Position numbers and translations under genes: made by a program. The notes beneath the pieces were generated by a model that had not been told where the DNA came from, did no database searches, and was given only the letters and a program-made list of their open reading frames with translations. A stretch of 64,000 nucleotides of DNA from Cytophagales bacterium (GTDB lineage: Bacteria > Bacteroidota > Bacteroidia > Cytophagales > Cyclobacteriaceae), in NCBI GenBank assembly GCA_033344775.1, contig JAWPMT010000007.1:124001-188000 (forward strand). The letters are read 5' to 3'. Below are positions 16,599 to 23,575 of this stretch, piece by piece (the stretch's first letter is position 1; each line of letters begins with the position of its first letter).

Positions 16599-17178
16599 TG
16601 CTCATTTTTTGTTGGAAACAGGTCCGACAAAGTGCTTCATAAATATCTTTTTCCCCCAACACTACTTTTTTGGTGGATCGCCCTCTCCGGTAAGAATAGG
16701 AAGCCACATTGCCACAGTCCATGCAGATGGCATGCACTTTGGTGATGTATTCAGCGATGCACATGAGCTTATCCATTGGTTCAAATGGGATGCCTTGAAA
16801 ATCCATGTCTAGTCCGGCCAGGATCACACGTTTACCGCGATTGGCTAATTCGTTTGTGACTAGAACTATATCCGGGTCAAAAAATTGTGCTTCATCGATC
16901 CCAATTACCTCACTGTCGTCACACTGCAACAATATATCCCTGGCGAAATGCACTGGCGTAGACTTTATTGTCGTTTCATTATGAGAAACGATATCGTTCT
17001 TGGAGTACCGTTTGTCTACCTTGGGCTTGAATATTTCAACTTTCTGTTTGGCCAGCAATGCGCGATTCAGTCTACGGATCAGTTCTTCCGTTTTACCGGA
17101 GAACATGGAGCCACAAATGACTTCCACCCAGCCACTTCGGCGGTTGATTGCAGAGCTATTAGAAGGTTCTATAAACAT
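16591..17178 (-). CDS. tdk: thymidine kinase
   Basis: Salvages thymidine to dTMP. The 195-residue type II enzyme carries the P-loop GSMFSGKT at residues 23-30, the catalytic Glu in VIGIDEAQFF, the lasso region, and the zinc site cysteines in CMDCGNVASYSYRRG and ALCRTCF. It starts with an ATG that overlaps the ferredoxin stop by four bases (ATGA), and its 3' end overlaps the porZ start. The order ferredoxin-tdk-porZ-recO-tmk is consistent with one long minus-strand transcript. Nothing is missing from the family set. Confidence 0.95.
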   Translation of the reverse strand: MFIEPSNSSAINRRSGWVEVICGSMFSGKTEELIRRLNRALLAKQKVEIFKPKVDKRYSKNDIVSHNETTIKSTPVHFARDILLQCDDSEVIGIDEAQFFDPDIVLVTNELANRGKRVILAGLDMDFQGIPFEPMDKLMCIAEYITKVHAICMDCGNVASYSYRRGRSTKKVVLGEKDIYEALCRTCFQQKMSNG

Positions 17179-17498
17179 CAGTAGATATAATTCAGGTGAG
17201 GAAGTTTACAAACATCGGGGATTTCTATTTCCAGGTCTTTGACTGGAATAAATTGACAGGAAAGACGTTCCTGATCGAGAAGTTTTCCCAATTGTCGGAA
17301 TTTTCTTTCAGCTTCCGAATCTTCTGGCAAACCTTCTTGACCGGCTATTACGTTTACCTTGCATGTGGTGCATCGGCCTTTGGCCCCGCATGCATGCATC
17401 ACATCGGTGTGTTGCAGCAAAATATGAAGCAGTTTCGTATTTTTATCGCTGCAATCGATAGATTTACTTAATAGGTTTCGAACTGTAATCCGCAACAT
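17178..17498 (-). CDS. 2Fe-2S ferredoxin, adrenodoxin-like
   Basis: A 106-residue electron carrier. The four cluster cysteines are at 37, 43, 46 and 81 (ACGAKGRCTTCKVNV, then RLSCQF), giving the C-x5-C-x2-C spacing of adrenodoxin-type rather than plant-type ferredoxins. The frame stays open upstream to 17591, but the start at MLRITVRN is the one that fits the fold and leaves room for the divergent gene at 17520, only 21 bases away. Redox partner unknown; the loop between cysteines 46 and 81 is rich in acidic and basic residues. Its stop overlaps the tdk start by four bases. Confidence 0.85.
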   Translation of the reverse strand: MLRITVRNLLSKSIDCSDKNTKLLHILLQHTDVMHACGAKGRCTTCKVNVIAGQEGLPEDSEAERKFRQLGKLLDQERLSCQFIPVKDLEIEIPDVCKLPHLNYIY

Positions 17499-17519
17499 TT
17501 CGTCGCAATTTAGAATTGG

Positions 17520-18809
17520 ATGAGAAGACTTTTTAATATTGAGTTTGTAAAAGGTTTTAAAAAGACCTTCACTGAACAAATAATTCATCAATCTTTCCAG
17601 GCGAAAGACGCTTTATCCGGAAAAGAACTGGTGACACTTACGCCTTCCAAGCAGCTGAACTTTCTCATCATGAAGGCGCTGTTTCAGGAATGGCAGGACG
17701 AAATGAAGCGACTGGAAAGTCCTTATTTCGACTACAAGCATCCTGATGTCAAGAAGGCCTTGGTTCAGTTCATGAATGTGCTTTCTCAGCACATCGAAGT
17801 GAGTGCCGCGACTTTGAAAGATTTGATCTCCAAAGCTTTAGATGAAGGTTTTGTGCTTGTAACCGACCCGGCGGCCTTTGTGAGGCAAGAATTTGCAGGG
17901 CGTGATCAGCAGACTTTTCAAGCCAAGCACGCAAAACCTATTCTTAAATATTTGAAATTATTGACCGAGGAGTTCGATGACTTTTTTAATGCACAGGCCA
18001 CAGGTTCTTACGCGGAAGTTTTCGAGATCGCCGATGATTATTTCGCCGATGTAGACCTTTCGGAAAGTCAGGAACGACTATTTACCAATTTGTCTGAGGT
18101 AGCTCCTATTACACTGGAGGAATTATTGGATGAAGAGGAATTTGCAGACATCACACAGTTCGATGAAGATCTTGAAGAGGAAGAGCTGGAGCCTGAGGTA
18201 GTGGAAGCACCTGCTGCGGAGGAGCCCAAGGAAGAGGCCACACTTGAAGTTGAAGACGAGCCAATAGCTGCAGAAGAAGAAGTTAATGAACCGGAAGAGG
18301 AGGCCCCTGTTGACGAGGAAGTGCCCGAGGAAGAACCCGAACCTGATCCAGAGCCTGTTGATGAGCCTGAAGAAGATTCAAGTGATCCGGAAGATGTTTT
18401 GGATGAAATAGAACCCGATCCAGAGCCGGAGCCGACTCCTGAACCGGAATTAACTCCGGAGCCTACGCCAGAGTCCGATCCTGAACCGGAAGTGACTGAA
18501 ACGGCTACGCTCAATGACCAATTCAGTGAAGCCAAGGAAGAATCATTGGCGGAGAAACTGGAAAAAGAAGAGCAACCGGGAACAATCCTGAGCAGTGTCT
18601 CTGTGAATCAGAAGTACATGTTTGTTCAGGAGCTTTTTGATGGAGATGCGAATACCTTTCAAAAGGCGCTGGCTGAAATTGAATATTCAGGCTCTTTTGA
18701 TGATGCGGTCGAACACCTGGTGACCAATTATGCCCGACAATTTGATTGGGATATGAATTCCGATGAGGTCAAGGAACTACTGAAAGTAATTTTTAGAAGG
18801 TTTCGTTGA
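17520..18809 (+). CDS. hypothetical protein with Glu/Pro/Asp-rich linker
   Basis: I do not recognise this 429-residue protein; it seems conserved in related bacteria from its well-formed ends. The N-terminal 215 residues are helical, with TPSKQLNFLIMKALFQEWQ and RLESPYFDYKHPDVKKAL as likely conserved stretches. About 220-345 is a low-complexity linker dominated by Glu, Pro and Asp with repeated EPEPxPEP units. The C-terminal 75 residues are again a compact helical domain (SVNQKYMFVQELFDGDANTFQKAL, then DAVEHLVTNYA). No signal peptide or membrane segment is visible, so it is probably cytosolic. The start is 21 bases from the divergent ferredoxin start. Confidence 0.8.
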   Translation: MRRLFNIEFVKGFKKTFTEQIIHQSFQAKDALSGKELVTLTPSKQLNFLIMKALFQEWQDEMKRLESPYFDYKHPDVKKALVQFMNVLSQHIEVSAATLKDLISKALDEGFVLVTDPAAFVRQEFAGRDQQTFQAKHAKPILKYLKLLTEEFDDFFNAQATGSYAEVFEIADDYFADVDLSESQERLFTNLSEVAPITLEELLDEEEFADITQFDEDLEEEELEPEVVEAPAAEEPKEEATLEVEDEPIAAEEEVNEPEEEAPVDEEVPEEEPEPDPEPVDEPEEDSSDPEDVLDEIEPDPEPEPTPEPELTPEPTPESDPEPEVTETATLNDQFSEAKEESLAEKLEKEEQPGTILSSVSVNQKYMFVQELFDGDANTFQKALAEIEYSGSFDDAVEHLVTNYARQFDWDMNSDEVKELLKVIFRRFR

Positions 18810-18902
18810 TTTACATTAAAAGTGTCGGGGGATCTCATTTGACGGACTTATTTACAACAGACATTTCACCTCCTGACCTGACAAAAGTCAGCTAACACCT
18901 TA

Positions 18903-18925
18903 GCAGCAACTGGTTTTTTTGCTGC
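18903..18925 (+). promoter_or_regulatory. hairpin just before the D-lactate dehydrogenase-like start
   Basis: GCAGCAA and TTGCTGC form a perfect 7-bp stem with a loop of about nine bases ending six bases before the ATG at 18932. A shorter CTGAC/GTCAG stem lies just upstream. Position suggests a role in translation start control, or the remains of a terminator for the upstream gene, since the loop side has seven T. Confidence 0.35.
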
Positions 18926-18931
18926 CTCAAA

Positions 18932-19930
18932 ATGAATAGCAAGAATCCAGTGAAAGTCGCATTTTTTAGCACCAAGTCTTATGATCAGGAGTATTTTGAT
19001 CAGGCGAATCAAGACTTATCCATCACCTATTTTGAAGCATCATTAGACGAGCAGACCGTCAATTTGTGTGAAGGATATGAGGTCGTTTGTGCATTTGTCA
19101 ATGACAAGTTAGATAATGCTGTTTTGGACAGGCTTCATGCTTACGGGATCAAACTCATTGCGTTACGATGCGCAGGCTTTAATAACGTTAATCTTGATGT
19201 AGCCAAGGAACTGGGGATCAAGGTTGTTCGGGTTCCATCTTACTCCCCTGAAGCCGTGGCGGAACATGCCGTGGCATTGATGCTCTCCTTGAACCGAAAA
19301 ACGAACAAAGCCTACAATCGGGTCCGGGAAGGTAATTTTTCCTTGCACGGATTAGTGGGATTTGATTTGTATAAAAAGACCGTGGGCGTTATCGGAACGG
19401 GTAAGATTGGTCAGGCTTTTTGCCGGATCATGAAAGGTTTTGGGACCAGGGTGTTGGCATATGACCTTTATCCTTCTGAAGCGTTAGCCGAAGATGGAGT
19501 GGAATATGTAAGTCTGGAAGATCTGTTCAAGAACAGTGATGTTGTTTCGATGCATTGCCCATTGACTCCTGACTCCAGTCATTTGATCAATGAACAGACC
19601 ATCTCAATGATGAAGCCGGGTGTTATGTTGATCAATACCAGTCGTGGAGGGCTGATCAATACAAAAGATGTTATTGCCGGATTGAAAAGTCGACATATCG
19701 GCTACCTGGGCATCGATGTTTATGAACAGGAGGAAAGCTTGTTTTTCAAAGATTTGTCAGCGCACATCATTCAGGATGACTTGATCATGCGATTGATCAG
19801 TTTTCCAAATGTACTAATCACGGCACATCAGGCTTTCCTTACACAGGAAGCGCTATCTGAAATCGCCAGAACTACTTTGGAGAATATCCATGCTTTCGAA
19901 CAAGGTGAACTTCAGAATTCTGTTTACTAA
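18932..19930 (+). CDS. ldhA: D-lactate dehydrogenase-type 2-hydroxyacid dehydrogenase
   Basis: A 332-residue NAD-dependent D-2-hydroxyacid dehydrogenase. The N-terminus KVAFFSTKSYDQEYF and the following LRCAGFNNVNLD match the fermentative LdhA group. The Rossmann dinucleotide motif is GVIGTGKIG (about 149-157), then the catalytic Arg in NTSRGGLIN, the Glu in GIDVYEQEE and the catalytic His in VLITAHQAFLT. The reaction would be pyruvate to D-lactate with NADH, in the cytosol. It is a monocistronic unit: 122 bases separate it from the upstream gene and a hairpin lies downstream. Confidence 0.9.
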   Translation: MNSKNPVKVAFFSTKSYDQEYFDQANQDLSITYFEASLDEQTVNLCEGYEVVCAFVNDKLDNAVLDRLHAYGIKLIALRCAGFNNVNLDVAKELGIKVVRVPSYSPEAVAEHAVALMLSLNRKTNKAYNRVREGNFSLHGLVGFDLYKKTVGVIGTGKIGQAFCRIMKGFGTRVLAYDLYPSEALAEDGVEYVSLEDLFKNSDVVSMHCPLTPDSSHLINEQTISMMKPGVMLINTSRGGLINTKDVIAGLKSRHIGYLGIDVYEQEESLFFKDLSAHIIQDDLIMRLISFPNVLITAHQAFLTQEALSEIARTTLENIHAFEQGELQNSVY

Positions 19931-19949
19931 AGTCGTTATATACGCATAC

Positions 19950-19967
19950 CCCGGCTAACATGCCGGG
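19950..19967. other. GC-rich hairpin between convergent genes
   Basis: CCCGGC (19950-19955) and GCCGGG (19962-19967) form a perfect 6-bp stem with loop TAACAT, 20 bases after the dehydrogenase stop and 40 bases from the GroES-like stop on the other strand. Only a short T-poor tail follows on either strand, so it is a possible shared 3'-end structure rather than a clear terminator. Confidence 0.4.
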
Positions 19968-20006
19968 ATACTCCTTAGCAGAGTGACTTATTTAGACGTT
20001 GTTTAA

Positions 20007-20384
20007 TCAAAAAAGATCTTCTTCCCTTTCTAACATCAGGATAGAACTCTGAGGAACGATGAAATACTTTTCACCTTTGTATTGCACTTCGAAGGCACTT
20101 TTTTGCAGAAAAATTGCCAGATCTCCTTCTTTCGCCTGGAGAGGCACGTACTTAACTTGATCTTCTTCACCTTTCCAGGCATCGTCATCGTCCATGGGTA
20201 AGGGAATAGGGAAGCCTGGCCCCGCTTTTACGATGTAACCACTTTGTACTTTTTCTTTCTCCTGTACGCCGGGAGGGAGGTAAATCCCGCTATTGGTCTT
20301 TTCCTCATCGGCTTTAGGTTTGATCAGTACCCGATCACCTACAATGATCAACTTTTGAAGTTTATTGTCAGCAGTCAATTCCAT
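20007..20384 (-). CDS. GroES-like co-chaperone family protein
   Basis: A 125-residue GroES-fold protein that is not the main groS: it contains GDRVLIKPKADEEKTNSGIYLPPGVQEKEKV, the mobile-loop region, but has a long acidic insert (MDDDDAWKGEEDQVKY) and no groEL gene beside it. The C-terminus keeps AFEVQYKGEKYFIVPQSSIL, equivalent to the end of GroES. Bacteroidota often carry such an additional GroES-like protein; its partner is unknown. A candidate promoter with a good match lies 22 bases upstream, inside the end of rmuC, so it is likely transcribed on its own. Confidence 0.85.
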   Translation of the reverse strand: MELTADNKLQKLIIVGDRVLIKPKADEEKTNSGIYLPPGVQEKEKVQSGYIVKAGPGFPIPLPMDDDDAWKGEEDQVKYVPLQAKEGDLAIFLQKSAFEVQYKGEKYFIVPQSSILMLEREEDLF

Positions 20385-20405
20385 CTATTTCCTCTTAAAA
20401 TCGCG

Positions 20406-20437
20406 CAAATCTAACAGATTCAACATTTAGCCACCAA
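20406..20437 (-). promoter_or_regulatory. candidate promoter of the GroES-like gene
   Basis: On the minus strand, TTG (20435-20437) is followed after exactly 21 bases by TAGATTTG (20406-20413), matching the Bacteroidota pattern TTG-N(17-23)-TAnnTTTG. It overlaps the last codons of rmuC and leaves a short leader before the ATG at 20384. Confidence 0.65.
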
Positions 20438-21821
20438 AAAGGTTCGCTTGAGTTTCGGGTTCTGATTGTTCTTCTGGTGGCGTTTCCAATTGCGTTTTGG
20501 CCTGAGCCCTGGTCAGCACTTTATCATCGATGGATTTGCTGGCCTGAGCACCTAGCTCTTTGAGCCGTTCTGTCTTTCTCACCAGATTGTCCTTACCAGT
20601 TACCAGTTTTTTCATGGCCTCGTCGTACGTATTTTTAGTCGTACTAAGGGTCTGTCCCACTTTCACGAGATCATCGACGAAGGACTTGAATTTATCGTAT
20701 AGGAGACCTCCCTGTCTGGCAATTTCCAGGGCATTACGGTTTTGATATTCATGCTTCCAGATAGAAGCGACTGTTCGTAATGTTGCGATCAGCGTAGCTG
20801 GGCTTACGATCACAATATTTTGACTATGTGCTTCATTGTAGAGTTCACCACCTCGTTCGATGATGAGTGCAAAGGCCGCTTCGATGGGAACGAACATCAG
20901 TACGTAATCCAGAGATCCGGTTTCGAAGAGCTGGTGATAACTTTTGTTGGCCAGGCTTCTGATGTGGGTCTTTACCGAAAGCATGTGTTCCTTTAAGAAC
21001 CGATCCCGATCCTCGTCATTTTCCGCATTGATGTACCGATCGTAGGAGATCAAAGAAGCTTTGGCATCAATGACCAGATTTTTGTTGTCTGGTAGGCGGA
21101 TGATCACGTCAGGACGTAATCTTTTCCCTGCTTCCGTGGTAATGGATTCCTGGGTGAAATATTCCCGGTCCTTCTGAAGACCAGATTGTTCCAAAATGCG
21201 CTCTAATACCAATTCACCCCAGTTTCCTTGCACCCGGGAATCTCCTTTTAGTGCTCTGGTGAGGTTCTCAGCCTCCTGGCTCATTTTTTTATTAAGTTCC
21301 CGGAGGCCACTGATCTGTTCCCGCAAAGCCACATTTCGCTCAACATGGTCTTTATGAGTGAGTTCTACTTTCCGCTCAAATTCTGTTAGTTTTTGGCCGA
21401 GAGGTTTGAGCAGCTCGTCAAGATTGGTTTTGTTTTGATTGGTGAACTTCAGGCTTTTTTCCTCAAAAATTTCATTGGCCAGGTTTTTGAATTGTGCTGT
21501 AAATCGATCCTGAAGAGCGGTCAATTCTTCTTTCTGCTCTGTCAGTCGTTTGGCCATGTTTTCGTAATTGGCTTCTAACGTCGCACGTTCACTGTTTATA
21601 CGTAGCAATTGTTCACGCTCTTCCTTCAACTGAGAGTTGAGGCTACCAATGTCTTCGGATTGTCGCTCGGATCTTTCTTTTTCAAGTTTGAGTTCAAGCT
21701 TTGCTTGCTGCAATTCTTCCGTGATTTCTTTTTGTGGAGCCTTTAGTTTGAACAGGAGATAACCGATGGAAGCACCTGCAGCCAAACCCATCGCCAATAA
21801 ACCCAACATTGTTAAATCCAT
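20427..21821 (-). CDS. rmuC: DNA recombination protein RmuC
   Basis: A 464-residue RmuC family protein, a coiled-coil protein with a nuclease-like domain that limits DNA inversions in E. coli. Residues 5-23 form a membrane anchor (LGLLAMGLAAGASIGYLLF); about 30-195 is a charged coiled coil; the conserved core follows with VQGNWGELVLERILEQSGL, RPDVIIRLPDNKNLVIDAK and DYVLMFVPIEAAFALI. The tail (about 430-464) is acidic and disordered. A second ATG (21809) is possible: a TAnnTTTG element sits only five bases before the first ATG, which would leave almost no leader. It is divergent from the NRDE gene. Confidence 0.92.
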   Translation of the reverse strand: MDLTMLGLLAMGLAAGASIGYLLFKLKAPQKEITEELQQAKLELKLEKERSERQSEDIGSLNSQLKEEREQLLRINSERATLEANYENMAKRLTEQKEELTALQDRFTAQFKNLANEIFEEKSLKFTNQNKTNLDELLKPLGQKLTEFERKVELTHKDHVERNVALREQISGLRELNKKMSQEAENLTRALKGDSRVQGNWGELVLERILEQSGLQKDREYFTQESITTEAGKRLRPDVIIRLPDNKNLVIDAKASLISYDRYINAENDEDRDRFLKEHMLSVKTHIRSLANKSYHQLFETGSLDYVLMFVPIEAAFALIIERGGELYNEAHSQNIVIVSPATLIATLRTVASIWKHEYQNRNALEIARQGGLLYDKFKSFVDDLVKVGQTLSTTKNTYDEAMKKLVTGKDNLVRKTERLKELGAQASKSIDDKVLTRAQAKTQLETPPEEQSEPETQANLFGG

Positions 21822-21825
21822 CCTT

Positions 21826-21857
21826 CAAATTTACGAAAGGCAGGGGAGAGCGCGGAA
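21826..21857 (-). promoter_or_regulatory. candidate promoter of rmuC
   Basis: TAAATTTG (21826-21833, minus strand) fits the -7 consensus, with TTC rather than TTG 21 bases upstream (21855-21857). If used, transcription would begin at or just inside the annotated ATG, favouring the alternative start at 21809. Confidence 0.4.
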
Positions 21858-21971
21858 TGATAGCAGATCATATTTTTCCGATTGACTTTTGGCGGCATTC
21901 CATATAAAGGTCTCGTGTACAATCTGGTTTCTTATTTCAAATCGGGAATATTAAGCACTTTTGCATCGAAT

Positions 21972-22739
21972 ATGTGTTTGATAGCATTTGCCCTGAATGA
22001 ACACCCTGATTACCCATTGATCCTGGTGGCTAATCGCGATGAGTTTTACGAACGCCCTACCTCCTATGCTGATTTTTGGGAAGATCACCCAAATGTGCTT
22101 GGTGGCAGAGACTTAAAAGGAGGTGGGACCTGGATGGGCGTGACCAGGGCAGGAAGAATTACGGCGGTTACCAACTACCGGGATCCCCAAAACATCAGTG
22201 CTACGGCAAAGACCCGTGGCGATTTAACCAAAGATTATTTAATATCTGATACACCAGCTTTGCCCTATTTAGAACAAGTCGAGAAAGAAGCTGCTTTGTA
22301 TAATGGTTTCAATCTCTTGCTTTTTGAAGCTGGCAAAGGGTATTATTTTTCTAATTATGGCGACAAAATTCGAACCCTGGACAAAGGAGTCTTTGGGTTG
22401 AGCAATGCCTTATTGGATACGCCTTGGCCAAAGCTCGAAAAATTGAAAGAAAATTTCAGCCAGTCCATTCAATCCAATATTGATGTCGATTCCTTGTTGG
22501 AATTGCTGACTGATGACCAAAAAGCGTCCGATGAGGCGCTACCGGAAACCGGCGTGCCCTACGAGTGGGAAAAGGCGCTTTCTTCTATATGCATTGCTAC
22601 ACCGACCTATGGAACTTGTTGTAGTACCGTGATTCTGGTCGACAAATCAGGGAACCTGTCATTTACTGAAAAATCATTCCCGGTTGGCGCAAGAGACGCC
22701 CAGTCTTCATCGTTCAATATCAAAATAGCGGATCAATGA
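21972..22739 (+). CDS. NRDE family protein (TANGO2-like)
   Basis: A 255-residue protein with the family name motif in LILVANRDEFYERPT at about residues 16-30. The start chosen is the ATG that places Cys at position 2 (MCLIAF), as in NRDE proteins, where this Cys becomes the N-terminal nucleophile; the frame remains open 30 codons upstream, but that extension has no family features. Other conserved stretches are LGGRDLKGGGTWMGV and TYGTCCSTVILVD. Human TANGO2 is linked to haem and lipid handling; the bacterial role is unknown. It overlaps the following lipoprotein gene by four bases. Confidence 0.88.
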   Translation: MCLIAFALNEHPDYPLILVANRDEFYERPTSYADFWEDHPNVLGGRDLKGGGTWMGVTRAGRITAVTNYRDPQNISATAKTRGDLTKDYLISDTPALPYLEQVEKEAALYNGFNLLLFEAGKGYYFSNYGDKIRTLDKGVFGLSNALLDTPWPKLEKLKENFSQSIQSNIDVDSLLELLTDDQKASDEALPETGVPYEWEKALSSICIATPTYGTCCSTVILVDKSGNLSFTEKSFPVGARDAQSSSFNIKIADQ

Positions 22740-23194
22740 ATCGTATTTGCCTTGCCATAGCGCTGTTGTCCTTAGTGGTACTTAGTGCCTGTGATAATGA
22801 ATTAGGAGAAGACTTACCTCTGCTCAATGGGCAGGTTGGTGGACAAACCTGGACTTTTAAGCTGGGAAAAGCCATTCGAGACCCATTTGGTGAAGAGTTC
22901 AGTATCTCCTTTTATTCAGAACAAGAATTTGGAGACGACCCTTGTGCCATCGGGAATTCCAATAATACGCATCTGACGATTACGATCCCATCAAGCCTCG
23001 GTAATTATAATTTACCTCAAAATGGTGAATCACTCGTCTTTCAACAAGCAGGGAGCAATGCTGCCGTTCAAGCAGCTTCAGGGTTCATTGAGATCACTCA
23101 ACTCACGGGGCTCCGGGGAATCGGTTATTTGCAGGCCACTTTTGATGATGCCAATACAGTAGAAGGACGCTTTCAATTTGATATTTGTAATTGA
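22736..23194 (+). CDS. hypothetical lipoprotein
   Basis: A 152-residue protein I do not recognise. The N-terminus is a lipoprotein signal peptide with lipobox LSAC (Cys19), so the mature part should be anchored to a membrane facing the periplasm or surface. The remainder looks like a small beta-sandwich with alternating strands (LNGQVGGQTWTFKLGKAI, then HLTITIPSSLGNYNL) and ends in EGRFQFDICN. The ATG overlaps the stop of the NRDE gene (ATGA), implying translational coupling, though the two proteins act in different compartments. The gene is followed by a 380-base gap. Confidence 0.75.
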   Translation: MNRICLAIALLSLVVLSACDNELGEDLPLLNGQVGGQTWTFKLGKAIRDPFGEEFSISFYSEQEFGDDPCAIGNSNNTHLTITIPSSLGNYNLPQNGESLVFQQAGSNAAVQAASGFIEITQLTGLRGIGYLQATFDDANTVEGRFQFDICN

Positions 23195-23383
23195 CGGAAT
23201 CTATAATTCCGTACTCGTTCACGTGCTGATTTTTCCCCTTGAGTTTCGCTCAATTTATTAGTTTAATTCGTGCACTTACATTCGTATTACCATGTGACAT
23301 GGGATATAAACTAAGGTCCTCAGCACGATTTACGATAAAGTTCTGTAGGTCTTTGACCCAAGTCTTTTCAACCAACTGTTATG

Positions 23384-23415
23384 AACAGGACTGCCACGGT
23401 AGTCCTGTTTTATTT
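23384..23415 (+). terminator. rho-independent terminator
   Basis: AACAGGACT (23384-23392) and AGTCCTGTT (23401-23409) make a perfect 9-bp stem with an 8-base loop, followed by TTATTTTATT. It would end transcripts from the lipoprotein gene or from a separate small RNA in this gap. Confidence 0.75.
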
Positions 23416-23501
23416 TATTCTGTCCTTTTCTAAAGTATAATAGACGATAAGCCTGGGGAAAACCTCGATCGCCAACATAGCTACCAGATATTTTTAAAAC
23501 T

Positions 23502-23525
23502 AAAAAAGCGCCCATCAGAGCGCTT
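23502..23525 (-). terminator. rho-independent terminator of gcvP
   Basis: On the minus strand AAGCGC and GCGCTT (23506-23511 and 23520-23525) form a 6-bp stem followed by a T-run, about 50 bases after the gcvP stop. T-rich flanks on both sides make it able to act in both directions. Confidence 0.7.
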
Positions 23526-23575
23526 CTTTTATATAGTTGACGTGGTGATCCTAATGACCACCGAACTTGACTTCA

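Larger units (their letters stand above)
23195..23575. other. gene-free stretch with hairpins and two terminators
   Basis: No open frame longer than the minimum looks real here. Visible elements, in order, are a 7-bp hairpin ACGGAAT/ATTCCGT (23194-23212) on the lipoprotein stop codon, a short TTGAG/CTCAA hairpin near 23240, a CCATG/CATGG hairpin near 23290, the strong plus-strand terminator at 23384, and the minus-strand terminator of gcvP at 23506. The distance from the lipoprotein stop to its nearest strong terminator is about 190 bases, so either the lipoprotein mRNA has a long structured tail or a small RNA of unknown start ends at 23415. Confidence 0.45.

Noticed and set aside
18068-18535. 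Ser/Gly-rich minus-strand frame of 155 codons
   Set aside because: It is the reverse reading of the Glu/Pro/Asp-rich linker of the gene at 17520-18809, where the codon pattern produces long open antisense frames.
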